64,000 bases of DNA from Sesamum alatum (lineage: Eukaryota > Streptophyta > Magnoliopsida > Lamiales > Pedaliaceae). The notes under the pieces are model-generated. The model was not told the origin of the DNA, did no database searches, and worked only from the letters and a program-made list of their open reading frames with translations. Below, one piece after another: positions 9,851 through 21,550 of the stretch. Made by a program: the position numbers and the translations under genes. How positions within the stretch are numbered: position 1 is the first letter of the stretch; every line of letters begins with the position of its first letter. The stretch covers positions 16,473,395-16,537,394 of the forward strand of contig JACGWO010000004.1 in assembly GCA_034509735.1 (NCBI GenBank), written 5' to 3'.

Positions 9851-12159
9851 GACATGATCACTTTATTTTGTATTTGATACCATTCCTATCACTAATCTGC
9901 GGGTGGTTTGCAGAAAGTGAATAAGGACTTAAAAGCCAAGAACAGTTCTAGGATTCAACAATGGCAAGGTCCATTGATGAAAAGGACTAGAGACTTGTTA
10001 GGCCCATAATCGTGATCATGTTAGGATAATATAGGAATTACGTAACCTAGCATGATCAAAAGTATGTCTCTTTGTTGGACAAAGGTTTTATTACATACAT
10101 ATTTGATCAAACAAAATTATTGAATATTGATTCATGTTTGCTAGTACGTAAATTCCTAAAATACCATCCCATAAAAGGTTTATGGATACTCAAAATTCAA
10201 ATTATCTAAAATGGATTAATCAAGACCAACTTACAGATTTGGCATCTACAACAGCTAGGACGTTTCTTCTTATTAAAAGATAAGTAAATTGGAAAGTTCG
10301 ATGAATCTAGAAATAGATGATTCGAATCGACTAAATTTACAAGTCTTTTATGAAGAAGAAAGTCCGAAAGCTCTTTGTTGGACAAAGTAGGCTTGCCAAA
10401 TAGTCTATTGGAAGGGAGCCAATAAGACAACTGTAGGTTACTAATACACAAAGACCATAAGAGGGTTCAAAAGTCTAAAGGTCCCATAGGAGGTTTGGGA
10501 ATTAGACTTAAGGAGGTGAACCATAAATGGTTGCAAAATTAAACCTGTTTCGATAGGATCGAAAAGGCCGTGTATTTAGTGGGAGCTCTTGAGCATCCAA
10601 GTTGAAAATGGAATTCTCAATGAAACATTTCCTATAAAGGCCAAGTATGACGGTCTCTGATAAAGGGAACGATCGAATCTCGTTGGACGAAGATCGATCG
10701 AAGTTTCGCCCAATTACCTTAGCCCGTGTAGACGTAGACTCAAAATTGCCAACGTAAGGAACATGGCACTTTGCCAAGTGTCACGCACAAGGAGCCATGG
10801 TTTGGCAAGCCTATGTCCCGACAAAGTCCTTGAGCATGTAGAAGGATCCTACATACGTCAAGGGACTAGTGGGAGACAAATTAGACTCGGTGTCTAATTT
10901 GTACAAGTTTACGACAGAATAATGCTAAACGTTGCTTATAATTGCATTTCTTTCTTAAATTGATCATATTCCAAGTCCCCTTAAGAACGAACCCGAATGT
11001 CGTAAGAGGTACGAGTGATCGGGATATGTTCGGTCAAATTTGGATAATAATCCAAATGACCTGCGGAACGTGATGTTGGACATCGTAGTAGGATTTATGG
11101 AGAGGAGCCATAGAATCCACTAGGAAATTCAAACAAGATTTGAAACACCGCATAATTGGAATATTCGTTTTGACGAGCTCATACGGAGCATGACTCGGTC
11201 TTAAACGACGTAGGTGATCAGTGGGAGTAGAAATGGTGTTCCAAGTGTTTAAGTGTGTAATATCTTGATTCATGGATGAATTCAAGGCATTAGGAATCAC
11301 TAAAACACAAACTGTAACTCACGAAAATTCTCGATGACATTTTAGGGATCCCACATACATATCATGAATTAAGCTTTTCAAAGACTCAGTCATGGTGGAC
11401 TGATGAGAAAAACTCATATATGTAGAGGGACAAGTTGTTCGAGACTCAGTCATAGTAAGACTGATGAGAAAACTTGGATACTATGCATAAAGCATCAAGC
11501 CATTCAAGACTTAGTCACGGTGGACTAATGAGAAGGCTTGGATGTTGAGTATCCCCTACGTCTTAACCCTAGGCAAACATATGATATGTTTACTCGGTGC
11601 ATAGGAACCGATGTTGAGAGTGCTTCTAGCATGGCTCAACATAAATCGGTAATGCACTGAGGGGTTGAAGACAGCAATCAAGAACGATCCTTAGTACCTG
11701 AATAAGGACTAAAGATGTGTTCATGATGCACCGTCTGTTGAGAGTTGCTTTGGAAGGCTAAAGCGATACTAGCTTCCAGAGCATAAGTGAAAACCAGTTA
11801 GTCTCAAAGGTATGCACAGTCAGGCCCAATGACGAGTGCATCGGATAGTGGTCACTGATGAAGACCGCGTCCATAGGATGGACGTGGCGCCTAGCACGAC
11901 CAAGCCATGTTTGCCTATATGGCAGGCAACTTGGCTATGGGAGTATTGGCACGAGATCTCATCACAAGATCCACGAAAATATTCTTAGACAACCACCATC
12001 TCTAAGAGGCAATGGTGGATAGAGGTAACACGGTTAGACCGTATTGCTTCGCAAGGAAATATAAGCGGACTCACAATACCTTAGTCGGTATCGTAGATTA
12101 CTCATACTCAGAGGATTCTGAACAAAGTGGGTAATTGACTTATTGGTCAAGTGGGAGAT
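9851..12159 (+). pseudogene. pol: Family C pol remnant
   Basis: Only about 2.3 kb remains where intact A needs about 3.5 kb, and no frame is open. Landmarks: a degenerate integrase zinc region (WHL-QLGRF near 10230, matching WHARLGH), a KKPF-like GQSRLA stretch near 10375-10400, IRFDELIR from RT near 11160-11185, a trace of the segment preceding YVDD near 11220-11260, and RNase H traces near 11704. Three imperfect copies of a 28-bp GACTCAGTC...GACTGATGAG unit lie at 11383, 11443 and 11508. The region ends in the polypurine tract 12149-12159. Confidence 0.7.
12149..12159 (+). other. Polypurine tract
   Basis: AAGTGGGAGAT directly precedes the 3' LTR start at 12160. It is the plus-strand primer of reverse transcription. 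Confidence 0.88.
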
Positions 12160-14484
12160 TGTTAGAATAGGTGACCAGAAAGTCAATGGTATTGGCTGTT
12201 CTGAGAACCATTCGTCAATCTGTGAACAAGTAATATTATGTTAATGAATGTAGTAAGGATTCATAGGCATGAGTTTGTTGTACTTACTGCTTGCATCGAT
12301 ACGATGTCACAACAAACGCCCACAGACTGAAATAACATTTCGGGAAATTGGAACTACGCTTGGAGGTAGGTTCATGAAATCAGTTTCACCGAATCAGTCT
12401 GAAATACTCCAAGTCAAAGGAATCTCGAGACAGGCATCGAGAATCCATTTGAGACTTGCACTAAGCATCTGCTGTCGTGTTTCATCGACGGGTGACGAGG
12501 ATCGTCTAAGCAGTGTTAGTGGGTCGGCCTGCTGGGGAGCGGCCGACTGAGGTGACTCGCGGGAATCGTCATATAGAAGCTACTCGGGCTTGGTCGGTAT
12601 GACTCGTATTCCCGGTTCCGATAGTACGGGATTAGTCCTCGGACTTGAGGATCACGGCAGTCCCCTACATACTAAGGCTGTATCTTGGATCTGGTGAAAT
12701 TTGACCGATTATATCACATGGTCATCATAAGCCTCATCCAGTGCAGTCGGAGTATGTAAGAACGGTGAATTCCAAGATAGGATCTGTCCCCTGTCAAAGG
12801 ATATGACAGCAAGATCTCCTATGCGCTCGGAGATGGTTTAGACTCACAAAGTCTATGGCCATAGCACTTGATGTAGTGGGAAAGGATTTCCTACGTCGAG
12901 TTAAACCTATCTCGAGCATTATGCATAGTTGCCTAGTCAACGATGGGAACCGACCCCTAGACTAAAGGCCGGGAGACAGGCGACAGTAGGACCGTACCCG
13001 TACGTATCGAGCGTCGGTAGGACCGCACCTGCGTATAACTCGGAGCCTAAATGTTCACACCATAAATTCACCTAGTCTCTAGTGCCATGGACCGTTGCTA
13101 GATGGCCACCCATGGTAACGGACTACTTTAGTTATGAAATAATGAAAAGTAGGTCCAAGTCTAGCTGAAAGGTGAACCTAAAGAGTCACACCCGCTACAC
13201 CAAATGAAAGGGAATTAATTTGGAATTAATTCCGGGAGAAGGTTTAATTTAATGGAATTAAATTATACTTCTTGGAGATACAAGCCTCGATGTATTATTT
13301 GGAATAATCGGGCTTGAGTTCATAAATTAGATTTATGAATTTTACAAAGCATGGGCTTTCCTTTTAATTAGATTAAAAGGATGAATTAATTAATTAGTGG
13401 GCTTGGTATTAAATAGGATTTAATATAAAGTCCATGGACTATTTAATTTGGAATTAAATAAAGTCCATTCCATTAATTAATTAATGGGCTTAGTATATTA
13501 AATAGGATTTAATATAAAGTCCATGGGACTATTTAATTTAGAATTAAATAATCCCATTCTATGGAATTAATTAATGGGCTTGGTATTAAATAGGATTTAA
13601 TATAAAGTCCATGGACTATTTAATTTGGAATTAAATAAAGTCCATTCCATTAATTAATTAATGGGCTTAGTATATTAAATAGGATTTTAATATAAAGTCC
13701 ATGGGAATTTTTAATTTAGAATTAAATAGGCCCATTCCATAAAGCCCATCAAAATGGATGGACAAGATTTGATCTAGAGAATGATGAGATGAAGGGCCAT
13801 GATTAATTTGACTTAATCAAAAGCCTAATTTGACTAGGATTTGACTAGGTCAAAATCCTAGTCAAAGTGTGTCTCTTTGGAAGAGTTTGAGAAGGAATAG
13901 GAATTCCATCTTCTATAAATACTCAAAAAACACACACTTACACCTACTATTCTCTACAACTCTCATCTCTCAAATTCCCTCTCAAATTCGTCCACTCCTC
14001 TTTCTTCTCTCCAAGAATACTACTTTGTTCTTCTTGATTTATTCAAGTTAAGAACATAAGAGACATTGATTGCGTTAATTCATAGCGTCTATCGATGTCT
14101 CTTCTCCTCAAATTATTTCTTGCTAGCACAAGGGTTGTTTGCTTTCCGGTGGAGCGAGTGAGATGATTTAGAGGGTCTCTTATTTGAGATCTTGGTGCAA
14201 AACGGGGAACAATGCGTGTAGCCGAAACGAAGACAAAACTACAACCGGGTAGGTTCTTTAATTTCGTTTTTTCCGGTTTCAATTCTATGGCCTCCATGTT
14301 GTGTTTTATTGAACATGAGATACACCGAACGCCCGGGAGAATCAAGGGCACACCCCTTGATTCGTTTATGTATATTATGCATGATTTAAATTCGATTTAA
14401 TTATGCTTTGTAATTTTATTACGCACTATTCCGCGCTTCCGCTATACGCGCTCATCTCCCGGGCCGATCCACCGATTTCTTTCA
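12160..14484 (+). mobile_element. Family C 3' LTR
   Basis: It is the partner of 4297-6623, with only a handful of differences visible by eye, and carries the same 177-bp tandem repeat (13384-13742), palindrome (12853-12864) and TATA box (13914-13921). It ends TTTCA at 14484 and is followed by A(-) gag sequence. Confidence 0.92.
13384..13742 (+). repeat. 2 x 177-bp tandem repeat in C 3' LTR
   Basis: Same tandem array as in the 5' LTR, with a G/C difference in the second half-unit. Confidence 0.85.
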
Positions 14485-15096
14485 ATAGTTGACGATAAAT
14501 TGGTCGAAGGAGGGTGGGAGTGACTGAAGGATCACATCTATGTACGTTTCGTTATCGAGACCTGCCTTTAGGTCCTCGAGCTTTTCCACTAGGGTAAGCA
14601 TTTTAACCCCATGCTCTTGTACAGAGGATCCTTCTGTCATTTTAGTTCCAAAGAACGCCTTGGTCGCGACATACCTAGTATGCCGGTCCGGGACTGCATA
14701 GCAATCCTTAAGGCGAGCCATAATGGAAGGGACATCGTCTAGCCTTTCATATTGCTTCTGAATCTCATTGGTCATCGAAGCAAGTATGACGCTACGGACC
14801 TTCCGGTTATCCTTATGCCAAGTCTCGAACGTCTCACGTTCTTCTGGCGTGGATCCTTCCGGCAAGGTCCTAGGGAGAGGCTCGTCCATGACGTAGCCTT
14901 GGTTCTCGTAATCTAGGACTATCCTGAGATTGCGCAACCAGTCGTTGTAGTTGGTTCCATTAAATTTGTTTGTCTCAAGAATGGTTGATAGTGGGTTCTT
15001 AGACATTTTAAATCTACATTTAGAAAACAATGCGCGATCAGCAGAAAATAAAGACGGTGGTTTGATGAAATAATTAAATGCTTGGTCTTTAGTCAT
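14482..15096 (-). pseudogene. gag: Family A gag, N-terminal part, cut by C insertion
   Basis: An open frame of 204 residues encodes the front of copia Gag: an upstream Met (MTKDQAF), the conserved MSKNPLST start at about residue 31, then NKFNG, DWLRNLR and DVILQSLPPSFDQF. It is over 95% like the gag at 46747-47361. The frame ends because the C LTR supplies TGA at 14484-14482. The C-terminal tail, zinc knuckle and all of pol are missing on the left. It might make a truncated capsid fragment, but there is no evidence of use. Confidence 0.85.
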
Positions 15097-16747
15097 TTAA
15101 TCCTCCCACTATTTATACGAAAACGCGGTACTCTCAAATGTGATTTTCGGGAAATCCTTTCCTAGTGGGCTTGGGATCCACAACGATTTTTCCCATACCC
15201 CACTCTTACGATTCGCATGGAAAAGATCCTGTGGGAGGTATTCCATACCATTCTCGTTCCACGAGATTCCCAAGATTATTGCCTCACCCTTTTGCATGAT
15301 CCCGAGGACTCCAAGCGAATCATGCTAATTGGGCGTTAGACCCGACCCAATCGACCGAGCCATGGACCCACTAGTACCCCCACGACTCGTGAGACAGGTA
15401 ACAGCAGCCCATTTTTCGTTCATGACACAGTGCAGCTTCTTTTAAGTACAATAACGTGCCACGACTCGTGAGACCACGCTATTGACCTAAAACAGCTTCC
15501 TCACTGTGCCATGGATTGGAAGGCATGGACAAACTCCTAGAGTTCATGTCCACTTTATCTAGGGTCTAATATTTCCACATTGGTCCAACCAATGTGAGAG
15601 TAGTGAATGACCGAGATCTCATAATATATATGCATACATTCATCCATAATGCATAAATAAAATCCATCCATAGCAGTTATATGATAAATAAAAGCCATTC
15701 ATCCATCATAATAACCACATGCAAAATTAAAGCCTAGCACGCCCCTGTTGGATGATCACGAGCCCGAATCCTATGCGATCCACTGAGCCCGCAGTGGATC
15801 TATGGTCAATCTAGGGTTGGTCCTATACTATTACAATAATAGTAACCCAATCATCATGCTGATGGGCCTTGGTCTCTTTTCTCTTTCTTCACTTCATGGA
15901 AAACTCCAAGGGACCTCCGGTCTGGGCTCTCCATGTGGTCCTTCCTTCTTCTCCACCAATTACAAAAAGAAACCTCACTCCTAGTCTACTCTCATTACAT
16001 ATTAAAAAATAGAAACCCCAGTGAAAACCCGGGGGGAGTACATAAGGAGGGAGGTAGAAAGCCTTATTATTCCAAGGCACTAGAAAGAGAGAAGGAGAAA
16101 GCAGTTAAAGAGGCACACAGGCCCAACAGAAAATTAAACCATACATTCGGTCTAGGGCTCGTGATCATCCATTTCCATCCAACACACGTAATTACATGAT
16201 CCAATCACATAATCATAATATTCCAGCAACACATGATTTCCAATCATATTAATCCAAGATGAAAATAAATGAACATGTGCGCAACGTGTGAAAATAAAAA
16301 AAAAAATATAAATATTGGTAATATTAATCTTTTTTTCTCGTTTTAGGAAAACCTTTCCTCATTATCTTAAGTAAAATAACCCCGAGATTCCAAATCCAAT
16401 TTATTTTACTCCTAAAATAATGTCTTTAGGAACTTAGGAAAAATTGAACCCAAAAAACGATTTTTCAGAATTAATTCAAAATTAAAACTGAAAATTAATT
16501 TAAAATAAAATAACACTAGGGTTTCAAAACCCTAGCTTCACAGCCACCGGCCGCCGCCGCCTGCGGCAGCCAGCCGGCCGGCCGCGCGCGCAGGCGCTGC
16601 CTGGCAGGCCGACGCGCGCGCAGGCTCCTCTTCCTTGCGCGCGCTGGCTTGCTGGCCGCCGGCCGTGTGCCTGCGCTGTGCGCAGAGCACGCGCGCAGAC
16701 GCGCACTGGGCGTGCCTGCCGGGCGCGCGCGCGCAGACGCCTCCGTC
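15097..16747 (-). mobile_element. Family A leader fragment
   Basis: Leader of the A(-) element interrupted by C. It carries two CACGACTCGTGAG motifs (about 15380 and 15460), the CTAGAAAGAGAG complement of the pyrimidine tract (about 16077-16105) and the start of the GC-rich core (about 16545-16747). It ends inside the core hairpin GCAGACG-CCTC-CGTCTGC and continues as a B(-) LTR. Apart from length changes it matches 47362-49090. Confidence 0.82.
15109..15117 (-). promoter_or_regulatory. TATA box upstream of A gag
   Basis: TATAAATAG on the minus strand, 13 bases before the MTKDQ ATG and about 100 bases before MSKNP. The same arrangement is found at 47374 and 32913. Confidence 0.5.
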
Positions 16748-17395
16748 CTACAGAATGATTACCTCTCGAGAATGATTACCACAAGGCTTATGATAATTAT
16801 CTTACAGAATGATTACCTCTCGCTAGATCCAAGATACAGCCGTCCTGTGCACGCGACTACCATGATTCCTCAAGTCTGAGGATTACTCCCGTACTATCGG
16901 AACCGGGAAAAAACCAATCATACCGACCAAGCCTCCAAGGCTTCCATATGATGATCCCCGCGAGTCAGTCCAGTCAGCTCGACCCCAGTCGACCAACCCA
17001 TCAAGATCGTGTAGGCGTCCCACGCCTGTTGCCGATGAAACACGACACTCATCCAATGAACACGACTCTTGACGCAAGTCTCAATAGGACTCTCGATGCC
17101 CTGTCTCGAGGTCCTCAACTTGGAACGTTTCAGACCCAACTCTTAATCAGTTGGTTTCATGACCACCATCCAATGCGTGGCCCAACTGCACGAGTTGTTA
17201 TCCATGGTCTGTGGGCTTTGTTGCAATATAAGTTAAACACCGTTTTAACAAATGTAAGATGAGCGCAACAAAGAAGGTACCATTAGTGACGAATACTCAT
17301 CTTATTCATCACATAATAATATTACATTTACATCAAGTTGTCAGATAGGTTACAAATCGCCAAACCTATTGGCTTTCTGGTCACCTATTCTAACA
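16748..17395 (-). mobile_element. Family B LTR fragment, minus orientation
   Basis: Only the U3-side 648 bp of a B LTR remains, ending ...CTATTCTAACA at 17395. It matches 23460-24070. At the junction TACAGAATGATTACCTCTCG is present twice (16749 and 16803), a local filler duplication. The right flank is C interior (AAGGT), so B had inserted into a C element before the left side was lost. Confidence 0.8.
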
Positions 17396-18895
17396 AAGGT
17401 GACATCAATTGTTAAGCACTTCGAGTGTTGTTCCTTTTACACCACAAGGTGGAGGTAAAGGAAAGGGCAAAAGGGTTCAGAAGTCAAGTTCATAGATTCC
17501 TAAGAACGAATGCATTTAATACCGTAAAAGGGGCCATTGGAAGAGGGATTGTCTTAAACCCCTCTCCAATGAAAGTAAAATTTGATATTGAGTATTGACA
17601 TGATCACTTTAATCTATTTGGTATTAAATACCGTTCTTGTCACGAATCTGCGGGTGGTTTGCAGAAAGTGATAAGGATTAAAAGGCCAAGAACAGTTCTA
17701 GGATTCAACAATGGCAAGGTCATTCCTGAAAAGGACTAGAGACATGTTAGGCGTATAAACGTGATCATGTTAGGAATAGTTTATAGGAATTACGTAACCT
17801 AGCATGATCAAAAGTATGTCTCTTTGTTGGATAAAGATTTTATTTCATACATATTTGACCAACAAAATTATTGAATATTGATTTATGTTTGCTAGTGTTT
17901 ACACATAAATTCCTAGAATACCATCCCATAAAAGGTTTATGAATACTCAAAATTCAAATGATCTAAATGGATTAATCAAGACTAACTTATTGATTTGGCA
18001 TCCGCAACAGTTAGGACGTTTCCTCTTATTAAAGATAAGTAAATTAGAAAGTTTGATGAATCTAGAAATACATGATTCGAATTGACTAAATTTACTAGTC
18101 TTTTTTGAGGAAGGAAAAGTCCGAAAGCTCTTTGTTGGACAAGGTTGGCTTGCCAATAGTCTATTGGATAGGATCTAATAGGTTACTGAATACACAAGAC
18201 CATAAGGGGGTTCAAAAGTCTAAAGGTCGCATAGGAGGTGTTTGGAATTAGACTTGAGGTGGTGAATCATAAATGGTTGCAAAACTAAACCTATTTCGAT
18301 AAGGATCGAAAAGGCCGTGTATTTAGTCAGAGCTCTTGAGCATCAAATTGAGAATGGAATTTCCAATTAAATGCTTCCTATAAAGGCCAAATATGACGGT
18401 CTCTGATAAAGCGAACGATCGAGCCTCGTTAGACGGGGGTGGATCAAATTTTCACCAAATTACCTTAGCCCATGTAGACGTGGACTCAAAATTGCCAATG
18501 TAAGGAATGTGGAATTTTGCTAGGAGTCACGCACCATAGTGCCATGGTTTTGCAAGCCTGTGTCCTGAAAAAGTCTTTGAGCATGTAGGAATCTGCTAGG
18601 AAATTCAAACAAGGTTTGAAACACCGCCTAACTGGAATAATTGTTTTGACGAGCTCATATGGAGTATGACTCGGTCTTAAATAACATAGGTGACAGTGGG
18701 AGTAGAAATGGAGTTCCAAGTGTTTAAGTCTGTAATATCTTGTTCATCATGGATGAATTCAAGATATTAGGAATCACTAAAACACAACTGTAGCTCACGA
18801 AAATTCTCCATGACATTTTAGGGTTACCACATACATATCGTGAATTGAGAGAGAGAATTCAGATATGTAGAGGGATAAGTTATTCAAGACACAGT

Positions 18896-20901
18896 TGAAA
18901 GAAATTGTGGATCGTCCAGGGAAAAGCGCGAATGCGGAAGCGCGGTATAATTAAAATTAAAACGGAATTTAAACATGCTTTTAAATTAAAACACGTTTCA
19001 AAGGGTGTGCCTTTGAAATTTCCCGGGCGTTCGGTGTATCTCATGAACGAATAACACAAAATAAATCATGGAGGCCATAGGGTTGGAAATTAAAGAGAGG
19101 ACGAAAAATTAAAACGAGACCTACCCGTTGTCGTTTTCGTCTTCAACGGCTACAAGCGTTGTTCCCCATTTTGTACCAACGTAGGTCCCCATTTTGCACC
19201 AAGATCTCGTCTTTGAGACCCTCTAAATCGTGACACACGATCCACCCACGTATCTTGCACGTCCTGCTAGCAACGAACAAGTTTATGTTTTTGGAGTGGA
19301 TGAATCAATAACACATTATTGATTAATGGTATTGACTCATCAAGTTCTTAATGTTCCAAGAACAAAAAGAACCAAGAAAATATTTCTTGGAGAGGGAGAG
19401 AGAATCGGACGAGAGAGAGGGAGAGAGAATCTGTGTGTGTGTGTTGTAGTGTGTGTGTTGGAGTTTCATCATCCTTCAACTTGTAGGATGCTAGGGGTTT
19501 ATATAGAAGAGGAGTCTAATCCTCTTTAAACTCCTCTTTCAAGAACTCTATTTTGACTAGGATTTTGACCTAGTCAAAGTCCTAGTCAAAGTAGTGTTTT
19601 GACCTAGTCAAAACAATCCTAGCCATCCATCTCTCCCATTCATCTCACCGTTGATTTAATTTAATTTAATGGAATATTTAAAACCTATTTAAATATTTCC
19701 AAGAGGCTAAAAATAAATATAAATATTATTTAAGCCCATTAAATAAATCCCTTTGATAAATCTAATTTATCAATTTAATTCCTTATATCTAATAGAAGGA
19801 ATTATTTCTCCAAGAAAAATAAAGGACCCGATTAAATCCAATTTAATCATTCCTTCACTCCAATATTTAATTCCTAATTAAATATCTAAATGTGTGTGGA
19901 TAGTGTGTGACTCTTTATGTTCACCTTTCAGCTAGACTTGGTCGGATTCCTAGAATCCTTCCGTTACCATGGGTGGCCATCTAGCAACGGTCCATGGCAC
20001 TAGAGACTAGGTGAAATATTCAGGGATGAACATTTAGGCTCTAACAGTACACTTGTCCTTCTGTCTTCGGTCTCATCACTTAGAGTCTAGGGCACGGATA
20101 ATGCAGGTACCCATTTTGGACCTAAGTGTCGGTCTGTCCTCACTAAACGCCGCAAGGGAATCCTTCCCTTCTGTTCAGTTACTGTGGCCACAGATTTTAG
20201 GGACAAGACACAGAGCATACATGAGACTCAACTGTCAATACCTATTGGCAGGAGACAGATCCTTTCTTGGAAACTACTGTCACTTTGTACACCAGAACTG
20301 TACTAGACATGGCTTATGACTACCAAAGAGAATTCTGGCAATCTCTCACCATATCTAAGATACAGCCCTAACGTACAGGTAAACTGAGCAATTCCTCAAG
20401 TCAAAGGACTTGGCCTGTACCGTTGGAACCGGGAATACACGTCATACCTTGCTGACCATACTCAAGGTCCTCCGTAAGACGGCTCCCGCGAGTCACCTCA
20501 GTCAGCTGCGTCCTAGCATGCTAACCCACTAACACTGCTTAGATGACCCTCGTCACCCGTCGATGAAACACGACAGCAGGTGCTTAGTGCAAGTCTCAAA
20601 TGGAATCCCGGTACCCATTTTCGGGATTCCTTGACTTGGAGATTTCCGGACTGATTCGGGAAGACTGATTCCATGGACCTACCTCCAAGCGTAGTCCCAG
20701 TCCCCGAAATTGATTCTCAGTCCGTGGGCTTTGTTTGCGTAGTGAACAGATATGAAAACAAATATAAGTGAACACAAACAAAGTGATGCCAAATGAAATT
20801 CACTTCTTTATTCATTAATGATTTATCAAACACCTGAAATTGTCTAGATATAGGTTACATATTCCTGCCAAAATTGGCTTACATGGTCACCTATTCTAAC
20901 A
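18896..20901 (-). mobile_element. Solo LTR, family A
   Basis: A 2006-bp LTR, TGAAAG...TAACA, flanked on both sides by ACAGT (18891-18895 and 20902-20906) and inserted in the C interior. There is no PBS, interior or second LTR, so this is a solo LTR, usually the product of recombination between the two LTRs of a full element. The palindrome CTGTGGCCACAG lies at 20182-20193. Confidence 0.95.
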
Positions 20902-21539
20902 ACAGTCACGGTAGACTAATGAGAAAATTGGATGTTGAGTATCCCCTGCGTCTTAACCCTAGATAAACATGAGATGTGTTTACTCGGTGCATAAGATCCA
21001 ATGTTGAGTGTGCTTCTTTCATGACTCAACAGAAATCAGTAATGCACTAAGGGGTTGAAGACAACATTCAAGAACAATCCTTAGTACCTGAATAAGGACT
21101 AAAGATGTGTTCTCGATGAACCATCCATGGAGAGTTGTTTTGGAAGGCTAAAGCGATACTAGTTTCCAGAGCATAGTGAAAAACGGTTAGTCTCAAAGGT
21201 ATGCACAGTCAGGCTCAATGACGATTGCATTGGATAGTGGTTATGGATGAAAACTGCGTCCAGAGGATAGACGTGGTGCCTAGCACTGCCAAGCCGATGG
21301 TCGTCTAGATGGCAAACAACCAAGCTATGGCAAAAGTTTTGGCACGAGATCTCATCACAAGATCCCGAAAATTTCTTAGACAACTACCATCTCCGGGCAG
21401 CGGTGGTGGATACAGGTAACACGGTTAGACCGTATTACCTCAGCAAGGAAATATAGCAGACTCATGACACCTTAGTCGGTATCGTAGATTATTCATGCTC
21501 AGAGGATTCTAAACAAAGTAGGTAATTGACTTAATGGTC

Positions 21540-21550
21540 AAGTGGGAGAC
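21540..21550 (+). other. Polypurine tract of second C element
   Basis: AAGTGGGAGAC lies directly before TGTTAGAATGGG, one base different from the other tracts. Confidence 0.8.

Larger units (their letters stand above)
4297..14484 (+). mobile_element. Family C copia-like element, non-coding interior
   Basis: The parts are 5' LTR 4297-6623, PBS at 6625, interior 6624-12159, polypurine tract 12149-12159 and 3' LTR 12160-14484. The LTRs are 2327 and 2325 bp and nearly identical, yet the interior has no open gag or pol. It lies inside an A(-) gag at its right end (flank ATAGT). The left flank is not gag but another C interior tail, so no duplication can be verified. The contrast between fresh LTRs and a dead interior suggests a non-autonomous element mobilised in trans. 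Homogenisation by the adjacent tandem copy is the alternative. Confidence 0.8.
17396..21550 (+). pseudogene. Second family C interior (gag tail to RNase H), split by an A LTR
   Basis: It is collinear with 9650-12159 of the first C element: a degenerate gag tail from 17396, a knuckle trace near 17530, integrase and RT traces to 18890, then after the solo LTR (18896-20901) the RT/RNase H traces to 21550. It shares stops and deletions with the first copy but differs by scattered substitutions and small indels, so both descend from an already non-coding ancestor. It ends in polypurine tract AAGTGGGAGAC. Confidence 0.72.

Noticed and set aside
11383..11475. CTGATGAGAAA resembling the core of a hammerhead ribozyme
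   Set aside because: No stem II and no GAAA placed to complete the core, and no paired stems I and III. The match is limited to a short string.
14482..15096. A stand-alone 204-residue capsid gene, as also at 46747-47361
   Set aside because: Here the stop comes from the inserted LTR and at 46747 from a one-base insertion. The equal length is a coincidence of two separate lesions in gag.
20053..20319. An 88-codon open frame recurring in A LTRs (also near 37337, 42352, 50745, 29577)
   Set aside because: It runs antisense to the element, overlaps the hairpin module, has no homologue in the B or C LTRs, and its retention is explained by the youth of the copies.
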